A stretch of DNA of 64,000 bases from Bradyrhizobium sp. dw_411 (lineage in GTDB: Bacteria; Pseudomonadota; Alphaproteobacteria; Rhizobiales; Xanthobacteraceae): contig NZ_JAAVUY010000008.1 of NCBI RefSeq assembly GCF_018449695.1, positions 1 through 64,000 on the forward strand, written 5' to 3'. The position numbers were made by a program, and so were the translations under genes. Under the pieces are notes generated by a model. That model was not told the DNA's origin and ran no database searches. It saw nothing but the letters and a program-made list of their open reading frames with translations. Below, piece after piece: positions 1 through 7,705 of the stretch (position 1 is its first letter; the number at the start of each line of letters is the position of its first letter).

Positions 1-13
1 GGTCTATCGATAG

Positions 14-82
14 TCCGTAACCCCTCACCCGAAATTCCCGCTGCGCGCGAATTTCGACCTCTCCCACAAGGGGAGAGGTGAG
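14..82. repeat. Intergenic repeat with hairpin
   Basis: GC-rich intergenic repeat of the sort scattered through Bradyrhizobium-type genomes. It contains CCTCTCCC at 58-65 and GGGGAGAGG at 70-78, separated by ACAA, which form a stable stem-loop. It lies just past the stop of the LysR gene and could end that transcript, but there is no U-run on the minus strand, so a terminator role is only possible. Confidence 0.45.
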
Positions 83-123
83 TGAACCCGTTGACAGGCC
101 GATTCAACCAAAAACCTAACGCT

Positions 124-1086
124 TTAGCTAGGCCTCGTCAGCGCGTGGGCGCGGAGCAAGCGCACATCAGGCGAGTCAGCGCCACCGAGCAGGAATTCGC
201 GGTCGGCTTCAAAGATACGCGCAATCGCCTTGGCGGTCTGCTTGATGGTCTTGAGCAGATGCTGCTCAAGCCCGACCGACATCCACACCGGCCGCAGGAT
301 GCGGATATCCTCCGGCATAATGCGAAACAGTGCCGGGCTTTCGTCGCCGACGAAAGCCGGCAGCACAACAAGTCCCGTCCCCGCCACGGCCGCGCTTCGC
401 TGGGCAATCACGCTGTTGCTGCAGAACGTCACATTCGGTTCCGGCACGATCTCTTCCAGCCACCGCACCGAGTCGATCGAGATCATCTCGGGGATATAGC
501 CGACGTAACGATGCGCGGCGAGTTCATCGCGCGATTGCGGCAGGCCGTGCTTGAGACGGTAGGGTTCGGAGCCATAGAGATAGATCGCGATCTCGCCGAT
601 CTGTTCACTGACGAGGCCCGCGATCCCGGGATCGAAAAAGCTAAGAAAGATATCGGTCTCCTTTTTCAGGAGGTCCACGATATGGGGATTGCTGAACAGT
701 TCGATCCGCAGCGAGGGGTCGCCGAGCGTCATCTCCTCGACCCGGCGGGCAAGATAGCCGCTCGACAGGCCCTCCATGGTCGCCACGCGCACGGTTCGGG
801 TGCGGTTTTCGGTGCCGAGCCCGATGGCCTCATGCATCGCGGCCGCATGGACTTCCATCATCTGGATATGCTTGAGCAGTTCCTCGGTGTCCGGCCGCGC
901 CCGGATGCCGCGGCTGGAGCGGTCGAACAGCCGGCGCTCGAGCATCAGTTCGACATGCGCGACGCGGCGGGTCACGGTCGAATGATCGACTTTCAGGACC
1001 TTCGCCGCGCCATAGATGCTGCCCTGGCGCGCCACTTCCAGCACGACCCGAAGATCGTCCCACGCCAGTTTCGGCCGCTCCGCCAT
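124..1086 (-). CDS. LysR-family transcriptional regulator
   Basis: A 320-residue protein of normal LysR length. The N-terminal winged helix-turn-helix (about residues 8-65) contains the typical helix region 'GAAKVLKVDHSTVTRRVAHVE', seen here in its core GAAKVLKVDHSTVTRRV. The remainder is a periplasmic-binding-protein-like effector domain. It is transcribed divergently from the dehydrogenase/nitrilase genes starting at 1268, with 181 bp between them, the usual layout for a LysR regulator that controls its neighbour. The effector cannot be read from the sequence; a substrate or product of the adjacent oxidoreductase or nitrilase is the simplest guess. The start MAERPKLAWDDL is preceded by a purine-rich stretch. 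Confidence 0.93.
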   Translation of the reverse strand: MAERPKLAWDDLRVVLEVARQGSIYGAAKVLKVDHSTVTRRVAHVELMLERRLFDRSSRGIRARPDTEELLKHIQMMEVHAAAMHEAIGLGTENRTRTVRVATMEGLSSGYLARRVEEMTLGDPSLRIELFSNPHIVDLLKKETDIFLSFFDPGIAGLVSEQIGEIAIYLYGSEPYRLKHGLPQSRDELAAHRYVGYIPEMISIDSVRWLEEIVPEPNVTFCSNSVIAQRSAAVAGTGLVVLPAFVGDESPALFRIMPEDIRILRPVWMSVGLEQHLLKTIKQTAKAIARIFEADREFLLGGADSPDVRLLRAHALTRPS

Positions 1087-1151
1087 CCCGTTCCTTCCGC
1101 CTCATCCGGGTCCAAACACATCCCAGATAAGCACCTGCCTGTGCAAAAACC

Positions 1152-1182
1152 CCTAGTGCCGACTATACGAGGCCATACTAGG
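1152..1182. promoter_or_regulatory. Dyad in LysR divergent promoter
   Basis: Between the divergent LysR gene and the dehydrogenase genes there is an inverted repeat, CCTAGT at 1152-1157 and ACTAGG at 1177-1182, with a 19-base AT-containing centre that includes ATACGAGGCCAT. The position fits a LysR-type operator. The arms are short, so this is a candidate only. Confidence 0.35.
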
Positions 1183-1267
1183 TTGCCGCAAGGTTTCGCG
1201 GTGCGTGCACCACGCTTGAAAACCCCTTTAGACACAGGCCTTATTCCGTGAACGGGATGACTGACAC

Positions 1268-2983
1268 ATGCGGATCCTGACCACGGATGTCGTGATCGTC
1301 GGCGGCGGCGCGGCCGGCTGTTACGCCGCGCTGGAACTGTCGAAGAAGCAAATCAAATCGATCATCGTCTGCAAGGGCCTGGTCGGCAAAAGCGGCGCCT
1401 CGATCTTTGCCGGCAATCTCGTGCTCGGCGGCGCCCTGCTTGGCAATACGCCGGAGCAGGCGCGCAACACCGCCGAATATCTCGTCAAATATCACAACCA
1501 GTTCCTGATCGATCAGAACTGGGCGCGCCGATGCGGGCAATGGATCGAGAAGGTTTACTACCCCGAGCTTGAAGAGGCCGGGTTGTATTTCCGCAGGGAT
1601 GACGAAGGCAATGTCGTCACCAGCCCCGGCGCGGTGCGCAGCGTCGCCGCCAACGTGCAGGGTAATTCCGGCGTGCCTTTCATGGACCTGCGCCGCAAGC
1701 AGGTGATGAGGGCCGGCATCCAGCGCATCGAAGAGACCGTCGTCACGCGTCTTTTGAAACGCGAAGACGGCAGCGTGTGCGGCGTGTTCGCGATCGACTG
1801 CATGAGCGGCGAACACATCGCCTTGCTCGGCCGCGCCGTGATCCTCGCAACCGGATATGCCGACCGGCTGCACACCCGCTCGACCGGCACCCGCGAAATG
1901 TCCGGCGACGGCCTCGCGATGGCGTGGCGGGCTGGTGCGACGCTGGTCAATCTGGAAATGCAGTGGTGGCACACCAATGACGTCGCGCATCCGCCGAGCT
2001 GGCAGCGGATGCAGATCTATCCCAATCCCGTACTCGGCTCGGAAGCCTCGGCGCGGATGGTGAACGCCGAAGGCAAGGAATTCTTCAACCAGCAGGTTGA
2101 CGATCCCCTGGCATTCGGACCCTACACCGTGCAACTCAAGGCGCTGGTTAAACAGGTCCGCGCCGGCAAGGCGCGCTACGATGGCGGTTACTTTGCCGGG
2201 TTCGACAACATGGACCCCGGAGAAGTCGACGCCTACACGACCTATGGCAAACCCTTCAATCAGCTCGGCATCGATCCCGACAAGCGGCTATTGGAAACCG
2301 CGGTTTCTGCGCATTACCGGCAAGGCGGCGTTCTCGTCGACAACACCACGATGCGCTCATCGGTCGCCGGACTTTACGTGGCCGGCGGTCTCGGCGGCCA
2401 TAGCAACGGCCTGATTGCGCTCGCGACCTTCGACGGCAAGACGGTGGCCGATGGAATTTTGGCCGGCTGGGACAAGCTCAAGCCCGGCGAACTTCCAAAG
2501 GATGAAGTCGCGGCCGAGCAAAACCGCCTCGAAGCGCTGCTGGCAATGCGGCAGAAGGGTCCCTCGCCCGCCGAGATCAAGACCAAAATTCGTAGCGTGA
2601 TGTGGCAAAAGGTCGGCGTCGAAAAAAGTGCGACGAGCCTTTCCAGCGCGCTGGAAGATCTTGCCCATATCCGGACCACGTTATTGCCGACCATGAGCCT
2701 GCGCAGCGGGACGCGCACGGCGAATTATGAATGGCTCGATGCGATCGACGTCCACAACATGATCGATTCCGCCGAGCTGATCATTCACTCCTCGATCGAA
2801 CGCCGCGAAAGCCGCGGCCCCTTCATGCGGCTGGATTTCCCGGAAACCGACAATGACGCCTGGCTCGCCGCCAATATCATGATCAAGACCGACAACGGCT
2901 TCCGGTTTGAACGAACCCGCTACGAAACGCCGTTTTTCGAGCCCGGCTTTGCCAGGCGCGACAATCTGTCGGTGGCTTGGTGA
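1268..2983 (+). CDS. Fumarate reductase/succinate dehydrogenase-type flavoprotein subunit
   Basis: A 571-residue FAD protein of the SdhA/FrdA/NadB superfamily. The Rossmann motif DVVIVGGGAAGCYAALELS is at residues 7-25, a second FAD segment GGVLVDNTTMRSSVAGLYVAGG occurs in core form around residue 355, and GGHSNGLIALATFDGK follows. The C-terminal helical domain carries the family signature SIERRESRGPFMRLDFP. The region that carries the flavin-linking histidine in canonical SdhA (SHTVAAQGG) reads GKSGASIFAG here, so the FAD is probably not covalently bound. The stop codon overlaps the start of the FeS subunit (TGATG at 2981-2985), indicating translational coupling. Its natural substrate is not evident; a dicarboxylate or another 2-enoate is possible. 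Confidence 0.85.
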   Translation: MRILTTDVVIVGGGAAGCYAALELSKKQIKSIIVCKGLVGKSGASIFAGNLVLGGALLGNTPEQARNTAEYLVKYHNQFLIDQNWARRCGQWIEKVYYPELEEAGLYFRRDDEGNVVTSPGAVRSVAANVQGNSGVPFMDLRRKQVMRAGIQRIEETVVTRLLKREDGSVCGVFAIDCMSGEHIALLGRAVILATGYADRLHTRSTGTREMSGDGLAMAWRAGATLVNLEMQWWHTNDVAHPPSWQRMQIYPNPVLGSEASARMVNAEGKEFFNQQVDDPLAFGPYTVQLKALVKQVRAGKARYDGGYFAGFDNMDPGEVDAYTTYGKPFNQLGIDPDKRLLETAVSAHYRQGGVLVDNTTMRSSVAGLYVAGGLGGHSNGLIALATFDGKTVADGILAGWDKLKPGELPKDEVAAEQNRLEALLAMRQKGPSPAEIKTKIRSVMWQKVGVEKSATSLSSALEDLAHIRTTLLPTMSLRSGTRTANYEWLDAIDVHNMIDSAELIIHSSIERRESRGPFMRLDFPETDNDAWLAANIMIKTDNGFRFERTRYETPFFEPGFARRDNLSVAW

Positions 2984-4011
2984 TGAACGATACCGTGATG
3001 AACAAGCCCGTGGACGCCAGAAGCATCGGCAAGGCCGAGAATTTCGACAGTCTCACCGCGCGCAACCACCGGCTCGCTGCCGGCGATCCGGTTCGCCTGC
3101 GCATCCGCCGGGCCGGTGGCGATCTCGGCGAAGAAATCCGCTTCGACAGTTTCGAGGTTCCCTACCAGCAATCGATGCGCGTGCTCGATGCATTAATTTA
3201 TGTCGCGGACAATCTCGCGCCCGATCTCGCCTATCGCTGGTTCTGCGGCTCGAAAATGTGCGGCACCTGCGGCGTCAGAATGAACGGCCGCGAAGTGCTC
3301 GCCTGCTGGGAAAGCGTCGAGCCCGAGATGACGCTGGAGCCGCTGCGCAACCTGCCTGTCGTGCGCGATCTCGTCGTCGACCGTGCACCCTATGAGGCGC
3401 GGGTGGCGGCGTTCGAGCCATGGCTGGTGCGCGATCATGATTATGTTGGTTTTCCCGAGCCGCTGACCCACAAGGAGATGAAGCACGCCTCCAAGGCGCT
3501 GGACTGCATTAGCTGCATGGCGTGCTTTTCGGCATGTCCCGTCATCGGCCTTGGCAATCTGACGGATTTCGCAGGGCCGGCGCCATTGGTCCAACTTGCC
3601 CAGACCGCGCTCGATTCCCGCAACGACCCGGACAAAGTGGCAAGCGCGCTGGAGCGCGCCGGAATCTTCAACTGCGTCTCCTGTTACAAATGCGAGGAAG
3701 CCTGTCCGGCGAAAATTCCGATCGTATCGCACGTGATCGAGCCGCTGAAGGCGAAGACGGCGGCGCTACGGCCACAGCTCGCAAAACATTCGCTGACCTT
3801 CACCTCGATCATCGCCTCGCGGGGCAAGATCGATCCGACCGAACTGGTGCTGCGGGTTCAGGGCCTCAAAGCCGTTCACAACATGGCGCGCGCATTGCGA
3901 CTATTGATCGCCGGCAAGATCAAGCCGCTGCGGACCCTGTTCAAGAAAAGAACCAGCGCGATCGCCGCGGCGCGACGTCTGCTCAGCCAAAGGGATACAG
4001 GACCATCATGA
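2983..4011 (+). CDS. SdhB/FrdB-like iron-sulfur subunit with two 4Fe-4S motifs
   Basis: A 342-residue FeS subunit that would pass electrons from the flavoprotein to the CCG protein or quinone. From the ATG at 2983, plant-type 2Fe-2S ligands are C88, C93, C96 and C108. The next motif is CISCMACFSACP (C175, C178, C181, C185) and the third is CVSCYKCEEACP (C231, C234, C237, C241). Canonical SdhB has a 3Fe-4S motif in the third position; a full CxxCxxCxxxCP here predicts a second 4Fe-4S cluster, as known in class E succinate:quinone oxidoreductases. An in-frame start 6 bp upstream exists, but the ATG overlapping the previous stop is preferred. The stop overlaps the next start (ATGA at 4008-4011). 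Confidence 0.88.
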   Translation: MNDTVMNKPVDARSIGKAENFDSLTARNHRLAAGDPVRLRIRRAGGDLGEEIRFDSFEVPYQQSMRVLDALIYVADNLAPDLAYRWFCGSKMCGTCGVRMNGREVLACWESVEPEMTLEPLRNLPVVRDLVVDRAPYEARVAAFEPWLVRDHDYVGFPEPLTHKEMKHASKALDCISCMACFSACPVIGLGNLTDFAGPAPLVQLAQTALDSRNDPDKVASALERAGIFNCVSCYKCEEACPAKIPIVSHVIEPLKAKTAALRPQLAKHSLTFTSIIASRGKIDPTELVLRVQGLKAVHNMARALRLLIAGKIKPLRTLFKKRTSAIAAARRLLSQRDTGPS

Positions 4012-4886
4012 AATTCGCCTATTACCCCGGCTGTTCCGCCAAAAGCTCCTGCGCCGAGCTGAACGAAGCGATGCGCAATGTCGCGCCGAAACTCGATCTC
4101 CAGCTTGCCGAAATCGAGTCGGCCACCTGCACCGGCGCCCGCGAAATCAGGGCCGTCGATCCCATCGGCTTCCTCGCGCTCAATGTCAGGATTCTCGCGC
4201 TGGCGGAGCGCGACGCGCTGCCGCTGATGACGATCTGCAACACCTGCACGCTCAATCTGATCGACGCCAATGCGCGCTTTCTCGAAGACGAGGACATCGC
4301 GCGCCAGGTCAATGAGCGGCTGGCGCCGGAAGGCTTGCACTACAACGGCACCACGCGCGTGACGCATTTCCTGTGGGTGCTGTTCGAAGACGTCGGCATG
4401 GACCATCTGCGCACGCTGATCGTGAACCCGCTCAACGGCTTTTCGGTCGCGGCGTTTTACGGCTGCCACATCACGCGGCCGCCCGGCAAATACGGTTTCA
4501 TCGACTCCCGCAACAACCGCTCGCTCGAACAGCTCTCCGAATTGCTGGGCTGCAAGCCGATCGACTATACCGGCCGCACCGAATGCTGCGGCTTCCACAC
4601 CGCCGCGCATGACGAGCGGATCGCGATCAAGCTGACGGGGCAGCACATCGAGTCTGCCAAGACCAACGGCGCACAGGCTTTGGTGACGCCCTGCCCGCTG
4701 TGCCACACCGTGCTCGACAGTTTCCAGAAGGAAATCGAAGTCGACATCGGCCGAAAGCTCGACATGCCCGTGCTGCATCTGCCGCAGCTCGTTGGCCTCG
4801 CTTTGGGGATGTCACGCGCGGAATTACGCCTCGACAAGCATCTGGTCTCGACGGCCTCGATCAGACAACACGAGGCACACGTGTAA
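4008..4886 (+). CDS. CCG-domain protein, HdrB/SdhE-like subunit
   Basis: A 292-residue soluble protein with the CCG (cysteine-rich, heterodisulfide reductase subunit B) fold. It opens with MKFAYYPGCSAKSSC, has a half motif CNTC near residue 80, and carries the second half as YGCH, ECCGFH and CPLCH in the C-terminal part. CCG domains in HdrB bind unusual FeS clusters; in class E succinate dehydrogenases the equivalent protein (SdhE) takes the place of the haem-bearing membrane anchors. The position directly behind the flavoprotein and FeS genes, with 4-bp overlap, supports this role. The reading frame extends far upstream without a stop, but the ATG at 4008 matches the family N-terminus. Confidence 0.85.
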   Translation: MKFAYYPGCSAKSSCAELNEAMRNVAPKLDLQLAEIESATCTGAREIRAVDPIGFLALNVRILALAERDALPLMTICNTCTLNLIDANARFLEDEDIARQVNERLAPEGLHYNGTTRVTHFLWVLFEDVGMDHLRTLIVNPLNGFSVAAFYGCHITRPPGKYGFIDSRNNRSLEQLSELLGCKPIDYTGRTECCGFHTAAHDERIAIKLTGQHIESAKTNGAQALVTPCPLCHTVLDSFQKEIEVDIGRKLDMPVLHLPQLVGLALGMSRAELRLDKHLVSTASIRQHEAHV

Positions 4887-4913
4887 CATATCGATAATCT
4901 TCAGGGTTCGCCG

Positions 4914-5939
4914 ATGTCTTCCTCCGTTAAAGTAGCGGCCGTGCATGCCGCGCCGATTTTTCTGGATCGGGCCGCCACGACCGCGAAAGCGATCTCGATC
5001 GTCCGGGAAGCCGCGAAGGCCGGAGCGGGCCTGATCGCCTTCCCCGAGACCTACATCCCGGCCTTTCCGGTCTGGGCGGCGCTGTGGGCGCCGATCGAGA
5101 ACCACGACCTGTTCGTGCGGATGGCCGAGCAGTCGGTTTTACTACAGGGGCCAGAGATCGCGCTGCTGCGCGACGAAGCCAAAACGCTCGGCGTCACGAT
5201 TTCGATGGGGATCAGCGAAAGCTCGCCGGCCAGCGTCGGGCTGATCTGGAACAGCAACGTCCTGATCGGTCCCACCGGCGAAATTCTCAACCATCACCGC
5301 AAGCTGGTGCCGACCTTCTACGAAAAGCTGGTCTGGGCCGCGGGCGATGGCGCCGGGCTTCAGGTCGTCGATACGCCGGTCGGGCGTGTCGGCAATCTGA
5401 TTTGCGGCGAGAACACCAATCCGCTGGCGCGTTACGCGCTGATGGCGCAGGCGGAACAGATCCATATCTCGAGCTGGCCGCCGATGTGGCCGACACGACG
5501 GCCCGATGCCGGCGGCAATTTCAATAACGTCGCGGCGAACCGCATCCGCGCCAGCGCTCATTCGTTCGAGGCGAAGGCGTTCGGCATCGTCACCGCCGGC
5601 TATATGGATAAGGCGATGCGCGACTTTTTGATTGCGCGCGATTCTTCGGTGACTGAGGTGATCGACCGCACTCCACGCGCCGCGAGCTTCTTTGTCGACC
5701 CCACCGGCGAAACAATCGGCGATGCGTTGCAGGATGAAGAAGGCATCGCCTATGCCGAATTCGATTTGCAGCGCTGTATCGAGCCCAAGCAGTTTCACGA
5801 CGTCGTCGGCTATTACAACCGCTTCGATGTGTTCGAGCTGACCGTCAATCGGAAACGTCTGGTACCGGCGATCTTTGTCGATACGGATGCAGCGCCTCAG
5901 GCCTTTATGGGCGCCTCATCTGGCGAGCAGAGTCCGTAG
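4914..5939 (+). CDS. Nitrilase (carbon-nitrogen hydrolase family)
   Basis: A 341-residue protein with the nitrilase catalytic triad visible as E45 (FPETYIP), K130 (HHRKLVPT) and C164 (NLICGENTNPLARY). The CGENTNPLARY segment and the alpha-helix HISSWPP are typical of true nitrilases, which turn a nitrile into a carboxylate and ammonia, rather than of amidases. It lies 27 bp after the CCG gene on the same strand, so it is likely in the same transcription unit and under the same LysR regulator. That linkage suggests nitrile hydrolysis followed by oxidation or reduction of the acid, but the substrate is not known. Confidence 0.92.
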   Translation: MSSSVKVAAVHAAPIFLDRAATTAKAISIVREAAKAGAGLIAFPETYIPAFPVWAALWAPIENHDLFVRMAEQSVLLQGPEIALLRDEAKTLGVTISMGISESSPASVGLIWNSNVLIGPTGEILNHHRKLVPTFYEKLVWAAGDGAGLQVVDTPVGRVGNLICGENTNPLARYALMAQAEQIHISSWPPMWPTRRPDAGGNFNNVAANRIRASAHSFEAKAFGIVTAGYMDKAMRDFLIARDSSVTEVIDRTPRAASFFVDPTGETIGDALQDEEGIAYAEFDLQRCIEPKQFHDVVGYYNRFDVFELTVNRKRLVPAIFVDTDAAPQAFMGASSGEQSP

Positions 5940-6041
5940 GATGGGTTGAGCCCTTCGCGAAACCCATCACTTCCGGCAATGATGGGTATCGCTTCGCTCC
6001 ACCCATCCTACAGGATGTCGTCCCTGCGTTCGCAGGGACGA
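5936..6041. repeat. Composite intergenic repeat with two perfect inverted repeats
   Basis: Begins in the nitrilase stop codon. GTAGGATGGGT at 5936-5946 pairs perfectly with ACCCATCCTAC at 6001-6011. A second hairpin, TCGTCCCTGCG at 6018-6028 and CGCAGGGACGA at 6031-6041, follows. A related copy of the first part lies at 23602-23635. Such elements are common in Bradyrhizobium intergenic DNA; the pair may also end nitrilase transcription. Confidence 0.65.
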
Positions 6042-6073
6042 TATCGAGGATAACAACATTTGGAACGTCGAGA

Positions 6074-6361
6074 TCACACCCCATCCAGCATGATCATCAC
6101 ATCCGTCGCCGCACTTTGGCGCAGCGCGATCAGCGGCTGGTATTCGGGCGCCTCGTACCACCTGCGGATCGAGGCCTTGTCGGGAAATTCGACGATCACC
6201 ACCCGGTTGGGTTTCCAGTCGCCTTCGAGGACTTCATGGCTGCCGCGCCTGGTCAGGTAGCGCCCGCCGAAGCGCTCGATCATCGGCATCACCTTCGCGA
6301 GGTAGTCTTCAAACACCGCCGCGTTCGTGATCACGTGCTCGCCGATATAGTAGGCCGGCAT
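6074..6361 (-). CDS. DUF1330 domain-containing protein
   Basis: A 95-residue protein starting MPAYYIGEHVITN and containing the DUF1330 hallmarks: a dimeric alpha/beta (ferredoxin-like) barrel with YLTRRGSHEVLEGDW, RVVIVEFPDKASIRRWYEAPEYQ in core form RVVIVEFPDKASIRRWY, and a C-terminal strand. The start at 6361 is chosen over an upstream in-frame ATG because GGAAAGGAAGTGGCT gives a good ribosome binding site and the family begins here. The biochemical function of DUF1330 is unknown. It lies downstream of HU but beyond HU's terminator, so it probably has its own promoter. Confidence 0.85.
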   Translation of the reverse strand: MPAYYIGEHVITNAAVFEDYLAKVMPMIERFGGRYLTRRGSHEVLEGDWKPNRVVIVEFPDKASIRRWYEAPEYQPLIALRQSAATDVMIMLDGV

Positions 6362-6406
6362 AGCCACTTCCTTTCCCACGGGCAGAAAGCAACATGTGCC
6401 CAAAAG

Positions 6407-6432
6407 CAAAAAGGCCCCCGAAGGGGCCTTTT
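6407..6432 (-). terminator. Rho-independent terminator after HU gene
   Basis: On the minus strand AAAAGGCCCC, TTCG and GGGGCCTTTT-type pairing form a hairpin with a UUCG-like loop and a T-run, directly after the HU stop at 6437. It is a textbook intrinsic terminator and separates HU from the DUF1330 gene. Confidence 0.85.
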
Positions 6433-6436
6433 AAAC

Positions 6437-6736
6437 TTAAACCGCGTCTTTGGCTGCCTTGACCGGCCGTGCCCTGACGATCTTGCGGGCCGGCTTGGCC
6501 TTGAAGGTCATCGGCTCACCGGTGAACGGATTGGTGCCGGCACGGGCCTTGGTGGCGGGCTTCTTGATGACGACGAATTTGGCAAAACCAGGAACGAGGA
6601 AGATGCCGGTCTTCTTCAGCTCCTTGTAGCCGACGGTCGCCAGCGTCTCCAGAACACCCTTTACATCCTTCTTTGCGATTTCGTTTTCCGCAGCGATCTT
6701 CTCGATCAGTTGCGATTTCGTCATCTGTACTGCCAT
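6437..6736 (-). CDS. HU family DNA-binding protein
   Basis: A 99-residue nucleoid protein. The N-terminal helical dimerisation part reads MTKSQLIEKIAAENEIAKK, and the DNA-binding arm contains the HU signature in modified form around GFAKFVVIKKPATKARAGTN followed by PFTGEPM. The C-terminal extension KAKPARKIVRARPVKAAKDAV is Lys/Ala/Arg rich, as in rhizobial HU proteins with a histone-like tail. The start at 6736 (MAVQMTK) follows AGAGGACGC, a good ribosome binding site; an in-frame ATG 36 bp upstream is less likely. HU bends and compacts DNA as a dimer. Confidence 0.93.
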   Translation of the reverse strand: MAVQMTKSQLIEKIAAENEIAKKDVKGVLETLATVGYKELKKTGIFLVPGFAKFVVIKKPATKARAGTNPFTGEPMTFKAKPARKIVRARPVKAAKDAV

Positions 6737-6895
6737 TTTGCGTCCTCTTGGTTTGATTCGCCTCACGCACACTATTGGGAATCAAGCCACCCGCCAATGC
6801 GCAAACCCCTATTTTAAACCACTATCTGACGATTCCTGTGGTTTTACGGCCGAATTCAGGCCCTCATTGAGAGCAAGGCACGCTTATCCCTGCCT

Positions 6896-7648
6896 GTGCA
6901 GGGCGTCATTTTAGACTCGTTTGATTCGATGCAAGGGATAGAGCGATTGCAAACGGGCAGCAAAGTAGCCAGTTTAGTCGCAGATGGAATCCAATGCTGC
7001 CCCGGATACGACGTGGTCAAATCAACGCCTCAGCCCAAAAATAACAAGACTAAAAAGCCTTCCGCGAGCGGGGCACCCAAAGCTGCCCTCACGATCTCCC
7101 GGCCCGAGATGCTCGTGAACGGCTCGGATCAGGAGTTCCGGCGGCTAGTCCACAGCCTGTTTGGCTTCTTTTCCCGCCATCAGACCATTCGCGAAGGCCA
7201 CGCCGCCGTCATCGGGCTGGCCGGCATTGAATACACGACGCTGATTTCGATCCGGCATCTGGCCGCTCTGGGAGATGTTCACGTCCGCGCGGTCGCCGAT
7301 CATCTGTATCTGAGCGGGGCGTTCGTGACCGCCGTCACCAACAAGCTGATGGCCAAAGGCCTGATCGAGAAGGCTTCCCATCCCGTCGACCGGCGCCGGC
7401 TCAGCCTGACGGTCACCGCGCGGGGCGCCGAATTGCTGGAGCGGCTGGCGCCTACGCAGACCATGGTCAATGACGTCCAGTTCGACTGCCTGTCGGCAAA
7501 GGAATTCCATCAATTGCTGGATATGGCCCAGCGCCTGGTCGATTCCAGCGACCGCGCCATTGCGCTGCAGCGCTACCTCGCGGACGTGAATGTGACGCCG
7601 TTGCGCGACAAGTCCTCGGCGAAGCCGACAGTTCCCCGCAAGCGTTGA
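6896..7648 (+). CDS. MarR-family transcriptional regulator
   Basis: Up to 250 residues. The MarR winged-helix core runs from about residue 75 to 215: helix HLAALGDVHVRAVADHLYLS, recognition helix GAFVTAVTNKLMAKGLIEK and wing DRRRLSLTVTARGAELLERL. The first 70 or so residues are low-complexity (KNNKTKKPSASGAPK) and the true start is uncertain; the first possible codon is GTG at 6896, and internal starts after residue 70 would also leave a full MarR domain. It converges on the hmf-like operon (which ends at 7706), so control of that operon or of efflux is possible but not shown. The ligand is unknown. Confidence 0.85.
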   Translation: MQGVILDSFDSMQGIERLQTGSKVASLVADGIQCCPGYDVVKSTPQPKNNKTKKPSASGAPKAALTISRPEMLVNGSDQEFRRLVHSLFGFFSRHQTIREGHAAVIGLAGIEYTTLISIRHLAALGDVHVRAVADHLYLSGAFVTAVTNKLMAKGLIEKASHPVDRRRLSLTVTARGAELLERLAPTQTMVNDVQFDCLSAKEFHQLLDMAQRLVDSSDRAIALQRYLADVNVTPLRDKSSAKPTVPRKR

Positions 7649-7705
7649 AGTTCGACGGCAAGACGTGGTCGCGGTTTAGCGACGTGCTGTCGAGCAACCA
7701 GAAAA

